The notes beneath the pieces were generated by a model that was not told where the DNA came from, did no database searches, and saw only the letters and a list, made by a program, of their open reading frames with translations. The position numbers and the translations under genes are program-made. Below, in pieces: positions 48,701-58,819 of a stretch of DNA of 64,000 bases. This DNA comes from Hydractinia symbiolongicarpus. Lineage: Eukaryota; Cnidaria; Hydrozoa; Anthoathecata; Hydractiniidae. Position 1 is the stretch's first letter. Every line of letters begins with the position of its first letter. The DNA lies in the NCBI RefSeq assembly GCF_029227915.1, contig NC_079876.1:38795828-38859827 (forward strand), in the 5' to 3' direction.

Positions 48701-51085
48701 TTTAGTGGTAAAATAATAATTTAAAAATCGTTTGGGAAATGAGTTTACTCCATGGGTACTTTCTTTGTATACTTTTGACTATACGGGCCGAGTCCGGGAT
48801 TTTCAGGAAATCGCAGGTTTTCGTTTGCCGGCGATTAAACTTCTTTTATTCAGCGTCTCATCAAAAATGAAAACATTTTTGAAAACTACAAGTCTCATGC
48901 GTTTTAGTGGTGAAAAAATAATTTAAAAAATTGTTCGAGAAATGAGTTTACACCCTGGGTACTCTCTTTGTATACTTTTGACTAGACGGGCCGAGTCCGG
49001 GATTTACGGGAAATCGCAAGTTTTCATTTGCCGGCGATTAAACTTCTTTTATTCAGCGTCTCATCAAAAATGAAAACATTTTTGAAAACTACAATTCTCA
49101 TGCGTTTTAGTGGTGAAAAAATAATTTAAAAATTCGTTAGGGAAATGAGTTTACTCACTGGGTACTTTCCTTGTATACTTTTGACTATACGGGCCGAGAC
49201 CGGGATTTACGGGAAATTGCGGGTTTTCGTTTGCCGGCGATTAAACTTCTTTTATTCAGCGTCTCATCAAAAATGAAAACATTTTTAAAAACTACAAGTC
49301 TCATGGGCTTTAGTGGTGAAATAATAATTTAAAAAATCGTTTGGGAAATGAGTTTACTCCCTGGGTACTTTCTTTGTATACTTTTGACTATACGGGCCGA
49401 GTACGGGATTTACGGGAAATCGCAGGTTTTCGTTTGCCGGCGATTAAACTTCTTTTATTCAGCGTCTCATCAAAAATGAAAACATTTTTGAAAACTACAA
49501 GTCTCATGCGTTTTAGTGGTGAAAAAAAAATTTAAAAAATCGTTCGGGAAATGAGCTTACTTCCTGGGTACTTTCTTTGTATACATTCGACTATACGGAC
49601 CGAGTCCGGGATTTACGGGAAATCGCATGTTTTCGTTTGCCGGCGATTAAACTTCTTTTATTTGGGCGTCTCATCAAAAATAAAAACATTTTTGAAAACT
49701 ACAAGTCTCAACGTTTTAGTGGTGAAAAGATAATTTAAAAATTGTTTTGGAAATGAGTTTACTCACAGGGTACTTTCCTTGTATACTTTTGACTATACGG
49801 GCCGAGTCCGGGATTTACGGGAAATCGCGGGTTTTCGTTTGTTGGCGATTAAACTTCTTTTATTCAGCGTCTCATCAAAACTGAAAACATTTTTAAAAAC
49901 TACAAGTCTCATGGGCTTTAGTGGTGAAATAATAATTTAAAAAATCGTTTGGGAAATGAGTTTACTCCATGGGTACTTTCTTTGTATACTTTTGACTATA
50001 CGGGCCGAGTCCGGGATTTACAGGAATTCGCAGGTTTTCGTTTGCCGGCGATTAAACTTCTTTTATTCAGCGTCTCATCAAAAATGAAAACATTTTTGAA
50101 AACTACAAGTCTCATGCGTTTTAGTGGTGAAAAAATAATTTAAAAATTCGTTAGGGAAATGAGTTTACTCACTGGGTACTTTCCTTGTATACTTTTGACT
50201 ATACGGGCCGAGACCGGGATTTACGGGAAATTGCGGGTTTTCGTTTGCCGGCGATTAAACTTCTTTTATTCAGCGTCTCATCAAAAATGAAAACATTTTT
50301 AAAAACTACAAGTCTCATGGGCTTTAGTGGTGAAATAATAATTTAAAAAATCGTTTGGGAAATGAGTTTACTCCCTGGGTACTTTCTTTGTATACTTTTG
50401 ACTATACGGGCCGAGTACGGGATTTACGGGAAATCGCAGGTTTTCGTTTGCCGGCGATTAAACTTCTTTTATTCAGCGTCTCATCAAAAATGAAAACATT
50501 TTTAAAAACTACAAGTCTCATGGGCTTTAGTGGTGAAATAATAATTTAAAAAATCGTTTGGGAAATGAGTTTACTCCCTGGGTACTTTCTTTGTATACTT
50601 TTGACTATACGGGCCGAGTACGGGGTTTACGGGAAATGGCGGGTTTTCGTTTTCCGGCGATTAAACTTCTTTTATTTGGGCGTCTCATCAAAAATGAAAA
50701 CATTTTTGAAAACTACAAGTCTCAAGCGTTTTAGTGGTGAAAAGATAATTTAAAAAATCGTTTTGGAAATGAGTTTACTCACAGGGTACTTTCCTTGTAT
50801 ACTTTTGACTATACGGGCCGAGTCCGGGATTTACGGGAAATCGCGGCTTTTTGTTTGCCGGCGATTAAACTTCTTTTATTTGGGCGTCTCATCAAAAATG
50901 AAAACATTTTTGAAAACTACAAGTCTCATGCGTTTTAGTGGTGAAAAAATAATTTAAAAAATCGTTCGGGAAATGAGTTTACTTCCTGGGTACTTTCTTT
51001 GTATACTTTTGACTATACGGGTCGAGTCCGGGATTTACAGGAAATCGCAGGTTTTCGTTTGCCGGCGATTAAACTTCTTTTATTC
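45770..51085 (+). repeat. 13-monomer HOR, period 2,639 bp (13 x 203), 2 copies
   Basis: Copies are about 45,770-48,408 and 48,409-51,047, with similarity continuing to about 51,085. Matching monomer starts are 46,093/48,732, 46,702/49,341, 46,912/49,551, 47,310/49,949, 47,716/50,355, 47,926/50,565 and 48,124/50,763, each exactly 2,639 bp apart. Shared variants include GTTTGTTGGCGATT, CATCAAAACTGAAAAC, ACAGGAATTCGCAGG, GTACGGGGTTTACGG and CGCGGCTTTTTG. I noticed only one or two substitutions (for example ACTAAAAGTCTC near 46,247 versus ACTACAAGTCTC). Confidence 0.92.
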
Positions 51086-52967
51086 AGCGTCTCATCAAAA
51101 ATGAAAACGTTTTTGAAAAGTACAAGTCTCATGCGTTTTAGTGGTGAAAAAATAATTTAAAAAATCGTTCGGGAAATGAGGTTACACCCTGGGTACTCTC
51201 TTTGTATACTTTTGACTAGACGGGCCGAGTCCGGGATTTACGCGAAATCGCAAGTTTTCATTTGCCGGCGATTAAACTTCTTTTATTCAGCGTCTCATCA
51301 AAAATGAAAACATTTTTCAAAACTACAAGTCTCATGGGCTTTAATGGTGAAATAATAATTTAAAAAATCGTTTGGGAAATGAGTTTACTTCCTGGGTACT
51401 TTCTTTGTATACTTTTGACTATACGGGCCGAGTACGGGGTTTACGGGAAATGGCGGGTTTTCGTTTGCCGGCGATTAAACTTCTTTTATTTGGGCGTCTC
51501 ATCAAAAATGAAAACATTTTTGAAAACTACAAGTCTCAAGCGTTTTAGTGGTGAAAAGATAATTTAAAAAATCGTTTTGGAAATGAGTTTACTCGCAGGG
51601 TACTTTCCTTGTATACTTTTGACTATACGGGCCGAGTCCGGGATTTACGGGAAATCGCGGGTTTTTGTTTGCCGGCGATTAAACTTCTTTTATTCAGCGT
51701 CTCATCAAAAATGAAAACATTTTTAAAAACTACAAGTCTCATGGGCTTTAGTGGTGAAATAATAATTTAAAAAATCGTTTGGGAAATGAGTTTACTCCCT
51801 GGGTACTTTCTTTGTATACTTTTGACTATACGGGCCGAGACCGGGATTTACGGGAAATCGCAGGTTTTCGTTTGCCGGCGATTAAACTTCTTTCATTCAG
51901 CGTCTCATCAAAAATGAAAACATTTTTAAAAACTAAAAATCTCATGGGCTTTAGTGGTGAAAAAATAATTTAAAAAATCGTTCGGGAAATGAGTTTACTT
52001 CCTGGGTACTTTCTTTGTATACTTTTGACTATACGGGTCGAGTCCGGGATTTACAGGAAATCGCAGGTTTTCGTTTGCCGGCGATTAAACTTCTTTTATT
52101 CAGCGTCTCATCAAAAATGAAAACGTTTTTGAAAACTACAAGTCTCATGCGTTTTAGTGGTGAAAAAATAATTTAAAAAATCGTTCGGGAAATGAGGTTA
52201 CACCCTGGGTACTCTCTTTGTATACTTTTGACTAGACGGGCCGAGTCCGGGATTTACGCGAAATCGCAAGTTTTCATTTGCCGGCGATTAAACTTCTTTT
52301 ATTCAGCGTCTCATCAAAAATGAAAACATTTTTAAAAACTACAAGTCTCATGGGCTTTAATGGTGAAATAATAATTTAAAAAATCGTTTGGGAAATGAGT
52401 TTACTTCCTGGGTACTTTCTTTGTATACTTTTGACTATACGGGCCGAGTACGGGGTTTACGGGAAATGGCGGGTTTTCGTTTGCCGGCGATTAAACTTCT
52501 TTTATTTGGGCGTCTCATCAAAAATGAAAACATTTTTGAAAACTACAAGTCTCAAGCGTTTTAGTGGTGAAAAGATAATTTAAAAAATCGTTTTGGAAAT
52601 GAGTTTACTCGCAGGGTACTTTCCTTGTATACTTTTGACTATACGGGCCGAGTCCGGGATTTACGGGAAATCGCGGGTTTTTGTTTGCCGGCGATTAAAC
52701 TTCTTTTATTCAGCGTCTCATCAAAAATGAAAACATTTTTAAAAACTACAAGTCTCATGGGCTTTAGTGGTGAAATAATAATTTAAAAAATCGTTTGGGA
52801 AATGAGTTTACTCCCTGGGTACTTTCTTTGTATACTTTTGACTATACGGGCCGAGACCGGGATTTACGGGAAATCGCAGGTTTTCGTTTGCCGGCGATTA
52901 AACTTCTTTCATTCAGCGTCTCATCAAAAATGAAAACATTTTTAAAAACTAAAAATCTCATGGGCTT
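50936..52967 (+). repeat. Pentamer HOR, period 1,016 bp, 2 copies
   Basis: Copies are about 50,936-51,951 and 51,952-52,967. Markers are AAAACGTTTTTGAAAA (near 51,104 and 52,120), GAGGTTACACCCTGGG, GATTTACGCGAAATCG, GGCTTTAATGGTG, ACTCGCAGGG and ACTAAAAATCTCATG. The joint between copies is a chimeric linker, GGGCTTTAGTGGTG followed by AAAAAATAATTT, at about 51,946. The first copy begins inside the last monomer of the preceding 13-mer. Confidence 0.88.
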
Positions 52968-53094
52968 TAGTGGTGAAATAATATTTTAAAAAATCGTTTG
53001 GGAAATGAGTTTACTCCCTGGGTACTTTCTTTGTATACTTTTGACTATACGGGCCGAGTACGGGGTTTACGGGAAATGGCGGGTTTTCGTTTTC

Positions 53095-56000
53095 CGGCGA
53101 TTAAACTTCTTTTATTTGGGCGTCTCATCAAAAATGAAAACATTTTTGAAAACTACAAGTCTCATGCGTTTTAGTGGTGAAAAAATAATTTAAAAAATCG
53201 TTCGGGAAATGAGTTTACTCCCTGGGTACTTTCTTTGTATACTTTTGACTATGCGGGCCGAGAACGGGGTTTACGGGAAATGGCGGGTTTTCGTTTTCCG
53301 GCGATTAAACTTCTTTTATTTGGGCGTCTCATCAAAAATAAAAACATTTTTGAAATCTACAAGACTCAAGCGTTTTAGTGGTGAAAAGATAATTTAAAAA
53401 TTGTTTTGGAAATGAGTTTACTCACAGGGTACTTTCCTTGTATACTTTTGACTATACGGGCCGAGTCCGGGATTTACGGGAAATCGCGGGTTTTCGTTTG
53501 CCGGCGATTAAACTTCTTTTATTCAGCGTCTCATCAAAAACGAAAACATTTTTAAAAACTACAAGTCTCATGGGCTTTAGTGGTGAAATAATAATTTAAA
53601 AAATCGTTTGGGAAATGAGTTTACTCCCTGGGTACTTTCTTTGTATACTTTTGACTATACGGGTCGAGTCCGGGATTTACAGGAAATCGCAGGTTTTCAT
53701 TTGCCGGCGATTAAACTTCTTTTATTCAGCGTCTCATCAAAAATGAAAACATTTTTAAAAACTACAAGTCTCAAGCGTTTTAGTGGTGAAAAGATAATTT
53801 AAAAATTGTTTTAGAAATGAGTTTACTCACAGGGCACTTTCCTTGTATACTTTTGACTATACGGGCCGAGTCCGGGATTTACGGGAAATCGCGGGTTTTC
53901 GTTTGCCAGCGATTAAACTTCTTTTATTCAGCGTCTCATCAAAAATGAAAACATTTTTAAAAACTACAAGTCTCATGGGCTTTAGTGGTAAAATAACAAT
54001 TTAAAAATCGTTTGGGAAATGAGTTTACTCCATGGGTACTTTCTTTGTATAATTTTGACTATACGGGCCAAGTCCGGGATTTTCAGGAAATCGCAGGTTT
54101 TCGTTTGCCGGCGATTAAACTTCTTTTATTCAGCGTCTCATCAAAAATGAAAACATTTTTGAAAACTACAAGTCTCATGCGTTTTAGTGGTGAAAAAATA
54201 ATTTAAAAAATTGTTCGAGAAATGAGTTTACACCCTGGGTACTCTCTTTGTATACTTTTGACTAGACGGGCCGAGTCCGCGATTTACGGGAAATCGCAAG
54301 TTTTCATTTGCCGGCGATTAAACTTCTTTTATTCAGCGTCTCATCAAAAATGAAAACATTTTTGAAAACTACAATTCTCATGCGTTTTAGTGGTGAAAAA
54401 ATAATTTAAAAATTCGTTAGGGAAATGAGTTTACTCACTGGGTACTTTCCTTGTATACTTTTGACTATACGGGCCGAGACCGGGATTTACGGGAAATTGC
54501 GGGTTTTTGTTTGCCGGCGATTAAACTTCTTTTATTCAGCGTCTCATCAAAAATGAAAACATTTTTAAAAACTACAAGTCTCATGGGCTTTAGTGGTGAA
54601 ATAATAATTTAAAAAATCGTTTGGGAAATGAGTTTACTCCCTGGGTACTTTCTTTGTATACTTTTGACTATACGGGCCGAGACCGGGATTTACGGGAAAT
54701 TGCGGGTTTTTGTTTGCCGGCGATTAAACTTCTTTTATTCAGCGTCTCATCAAAAATGAAAACATTTTTGAAAACTACAAGTCTCAACGTTTTAGTGGTG
54801 AAAAGATAATTTAAAAATTGTTTTGGAAATGAGTTTACTCACAGGGTACTTTCCTTGTATACTTTTGACTATACGGGCCGAGTCCGGGATTTACGGGAAA
54901 TCGCGGGTTTTCGTTTGCCGGCGATTAAACTTCTTTTATTCAGCGTCTCATCAAAACTGAAAACATTTTTAAAATTTACAAGTCTCATGGGCTTTAGTGG
55001 TGAAATAATAATTTAAAAAATCGTTTGGGAAATGAGTTTACTCCATGGGTACTTTCTTTGTATACTTTTGACTATACGGGCCGAGTCCGGGATTTACAGG
55101 AATTCGCAGGTTTTCGTTTGCCGGCGATTAAACTTCTTTTATTCAGCGTCTCATCAAAAATGAAAACATTTTTGAAAACTACAAGTCTCATGCGTTTTAG
55201 TGGTGAAAAAATAATTTAAAAATTCGTTAGGGAAATGAGTTTACTCACTGGGTACTTTCCTTGTATACTTTTGACTATACGGGCCGAGACCGGGATTTAC
55301 GGGAAATTGCGGGTTTTCGTTTGCCGGCGATTAAACTTCTTTTATTCAGCGTCTCATCAAAAATGAAAACATTTTTAAAAACTACAAGTCTCATGGGCTT
55401 TAGTGGTGAAATAATAATTTAAAAAATCGTTTGGGAAATGAGTTTACTCCCTGGGTACTTTCTTTGTATACTTTTGACTATACGGGCCGAGTACGGGATT
55501 TACGGGAAATCGCAGGTTTTCGTTTGCCGGCGATTAAACTTCTTTTATTCAGCGTCTCATCAAAAATGAAAACATTTTTAAAAACTACAAGTCTCATGGG
55601 CTTTAGTGGTGAAATAATAATTTAAAAAATCGTTTTGGAAATGAGTTTACTCACAGGGTACTTTCCTTGTATACTTTTGACTATACGGGCCGAGTCCGGG
55701 ATTTACGGGAAATCGCGGGTTTTTGTTTGCCGGCGATTAAACTTCTTTTATTCAGCGTCTCATCAAAAATGAAAACATTTTTAAAAACTACAAGTCTCAT
55801 GGGCTTTAGTGGTGAAATAATAATTTAAAAAATCGTTTGGGAAATGAGTTTACTCCCTGGGTACTTTCTTTGTATACTTTTGACTATACGGGCCGAGTAC
55901 GGGATTTACGGGAAATCGCAGGTTTTCGTTTGCCGGCGATTAAACTTCTTTCATTCAGCGTCTCATCAAAAATGAAAACATTTTTAAAAACTACAAGTCT

Positions 56001-57011
56001 CATGGGCTTTAGTGGTGAAATAATAATTTTAGAAATCGTTTGGGAAATGAGTTTACTCCCTGGGTACTTTCTTTGTATACTTTTGACTATACGGGCCGAG
56101 TACGGGGTTTACGGGAAATGGCGGGTTTTCGTTTTCCGGCGATTAAACTTCTTTTATTTGGGCGTCTCATCAAAAATGAAAACATTTTTGAAAACTACAA
56201 GTCTCAAGCGTTTTAGTGGTGAAAAGATAATTTAAAAAATCGTTTTGGAAATGAGTTTACTCACAGGGTACTTTCCTTGTATACTTTTGACTATACGGGC
56301 CGAGTCCGGGATTTACGGGAAATCGCGGGTTTTTGTTTGCCGGCGATTAAACTTCTTTTATTTGGGCGTCTCATCAAAAATGAAAACATTTTTGAAAACT
56401 ACAAGTCTCATGCGTTTTAGTGGTGAAAAAATAATTTAAAAAATCGTTCGGGAAATGAGTTTACTCCCTGGGTACTTTCTTTGTATACTTTTGACTATGC
56501 GGGCCGAGAACGGGGTTTACGGGAAATGGCGGGTTTTCGTTTTCCGGCGATTAAACTTCTTTTATTTGGGCGTCTCATCAAAAATAAAAACATTTTTGAA
56601 AACTACAAGTCTCAAGCGTTTTAGTGGTGAAAAGATAATTTAAAAATTGTTTTGGAAATGAGTTTACTCACAGGGTACTTTCCTTGTATACTTTTGACTA
56701 TACGGGCCGAGTCCGGGATTTACGGGAAATCGCGGGTTTTCGTTTGCCGGCGATTAAACTTCTTTTATTCAGCGTCTCATCAAAAATGAAAACATTTTTA
56801 AAAACTACAAGTCTCATGGGCTTTAGTGGTGAAATAATAATTTAAAAAATCGTTTGGGAAATGAGTTTACTCCCTGGGTACTTTCTTTGTATACTTTTGA
56901 CTATACGGGTCGAGTCCGGGATTTACAGGAAATCGCAGGTTTTTATTTGCCGGCGATTAAACTTCTTTTATTCAGCGTCTCATCAAAAATGAAAACATTT
57001 TTAAAAACTAC
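53095..57011 (+). repeat. 16-monomer duplication, shift 3,246 bp
   Basis: Positions about 53,095-53,765 recur at 56,341-57,011. Shared marks are GACTATGCGGGCC with GAGAACGGGG (near 53,248 and 56,494), a TTTATTTGGGCG monomer with AAATAAAAAC, and a GGGTCGAG/TTTACAGG monomer (53,608 and 56,854). The interval between them holds the altered copy of the 13-mer described next. Confidence 0.82.
53810..56450 (+). repeat. Rearranged third copy of the 13-monomer HOR
   Basis: Monomers near 54,012, 54,215, 54,418, 55,025, 55,228, 55,431, 56,047 and 56,245 correspond in order to those near 48,732, 48,935, 49,138, 49,949, 50,152, 50,355, 50,565 and 50,763. There are two differences. The two monomers at 49,341 and 49,551 are replaced by one chimeric monomer at about 54,630. 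Two monomers (about 55,635 and 55,837) are added before 56,047. A change near 56,030 (AATAATTTTAGAAATCG) removes the usual stop and leaves an open frame of 132 codons across two monomers, a chance effect. Confidence 0.8.
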
Positions 57012-58800
57012 AAGTCTCATGGGCTTTAATGGTGAAATAATAATTTAAAAAATCGTTTGGGAAATGAGTTTACACCCTGGGTACTCTCTTTGTATACTTT
57101 TGACTAGACGGGCCGAGTCCGGGATTTACGCGAAATGGCGGATTTTCGTTTTCCGGCGATTAAACTTCTTTTATTTGGGCGTCTCATCAAAAATGAAAAC
57201 ATTTTTGAAAACTACAAGTCTCAAGCGTTTTAGTGGTGAAAAGATAATTTAATAAATCGTTTTCGAAATGAGTTTACTCACAGGGTACTTTCCTTGTATA
57301 CTTTTGACTATACGGGCCGAGTCCGGGATTTACGGGAAATCGCGGGTTTTTGTTTGCCGGCGATTAAACTTCTTTTATTCAGCGTCTCATCAAAAATGAA
57401 AACATTTTTAAAAACTACAAGTCTCATGGGCTTTAGTGGTGAAATAATAATTTAAAAAATCGTTTGGGAAATGAGTTTACTCCCTGGGTACTTTCTTTGT
57501 GTACTTTTGACTATACGGGCCAAGTCCGGGATTTACTTGAAATCGCAGGTTTTCGTTTGCCGGCGATTAAACTTCTTTTATTCAGCGTCTCATCAAAAAT
57601 GAAAACATTTTTGAAAACTACAAGTCTCATGCGTTTTAGTGGTGAAAAAATAATTTAAAAAATCGTTCGGGAAATGAGTTTACTCCCTGGGTACTATCTT
57701 TGTGTGCTTTTGACTATACGGGCCGAGTCCGGGATTTACGGGAAATCGCAGGTTTTCATTTGCCGGCGATTAAACTTCTTTTATTCAGCGTCTCATCAAA
57801 AATGAAAATATTTTTGAAAACTACAAGTTTCATGCGTTTTAGTGGTGCAAAAATAATTTAAAAAATCGTTTTGGAAATGAGTTTACTCACAGGGTACTTT
57901 CTTTGTATACATTCGACTATACGGGTCAAGCCCGGGATTTACGGGAAATCGCGGGTTTTCGTTTGCCGGCGATTAAACCACTTTCATTAAGCGTCTCATC
58001 AAAAATGAAAACATTTTTAAAAACTACAAGTCTCATGGGCTTTTGTGCTGAAATAATAATTTTAAAAAACGTTTGGGAAATGAGTTTACTCCCTGGGTAC
58101 TTTCTTTGTATAATTTTGACTATACGGGCCGAGTACGGGATTTACGGGAAAGCGCAGGTTTTCGTTTGCCGGCGATTAAACTTTCTTTATTCAGCGTCTC
58201 ATCAAAAATGAAAACATTTTTGAAAACTACAAGTCTCATGCGTTTTAGTGGTGATAAAATAATTTAAAAAATCGTTCGTGAAATGAGTTTACACCCTGGG
58301 TACTTTCTTTGTATACTTTTGACTATACAGGCCGAGTCCGGGATTTACGAGAAATTGCAGGTTTTCGTTTGCCGGCGATTAAACTTCTTTTATTCAGCGT
58401 CTCATCAAAAATGAAAACATTTTTGAAAACTACAAGTCTCATACGTTTTAGTGGTGAAAAAGTAATTTAAAAATTCGTTCGGAAAATGAGTTTACTCCCT
58501 GGGTACTTTCTTTGTATACTTTTGACTATACGGGCCGAGTACGGGATTTACGGGAAATCGCAGGTTTTCGTTTGCCGGCGATTAAACTTCTTTTATTCAG
58601 CGTCTCATCAAAAATGAAAACATTTTTGAAAACTACAAGTCTCATGCGTTTTAGTGGTGAAAAAATAATTTAAAAAATCGTTCGGGAAATGAGTTTACAC
58701 CCTGGGTTCTTTCTTTGTATACTTTTGACTATACAGGCCGAGTCCGGGACTTACGGGAAATCCCAGGTTTTCGTTTGCCAGGGATTAAACTTCTTTTATT
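57011..58800 (+). repeat. Mixed monomers at the B'/C' boundary
   Basis: About nine monomers. The first are B-type: TTTATTTGGGCG near 57,170, CGTTTTCGAAATG near 57,260, GATTTACTTGAAATCG near 57,531, and AAACCACTTTCATTAAGCG near 57,975. From about 58,270 come ACAGGCCGAG and CATACGTTTTAGTGGTGAAAAAGTAATTT monomers, which are typical of domains C/C' (compare 30,396-30,599). CTTTCTTTATTC and CTTTTGTGCTGAAAT monomers link to the following 7-mer. No gene is present. Confidence 0.65.
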
Positions 58801-58819
58801 CAGCGTCTCATCAAAAATG

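Larger units (their letters stand above)
37400..58270 (+). repeat. Domain B': return of the TTTGGGCG / CGTTAGGG subfamilies
   Basis: About 103 monomers. TTTATTTGGGCG recurs many times between about 37,913 and 57,180, and CGTTAGGG/GAGACCGGG and GACTAGACGGG monomers are frequent. Apart from the duplicated boundary stretch at about 38,785-39,200, domain-C marks are absent. The domain includes a trimer array, a long 13-monomer HOR with variant copies, a 5-monomer duplication and a 16-monomer duplication. No gene is present. Confidence 0.75.

Noticed and set aside
55837-56235. Open frame of 132 codons, plus about 90 frames of 60-119 codons elsewhere
   Set aside because: They fall at the same places in the monomer, mostly start at TTG or GTG, and follow monomer boundaries. 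The unit is 203 bp (not a multiple of 3), and indels switch frames freely. The longest ones arise where one base change or indel removes the usual TAA. No sign of selection on protein.
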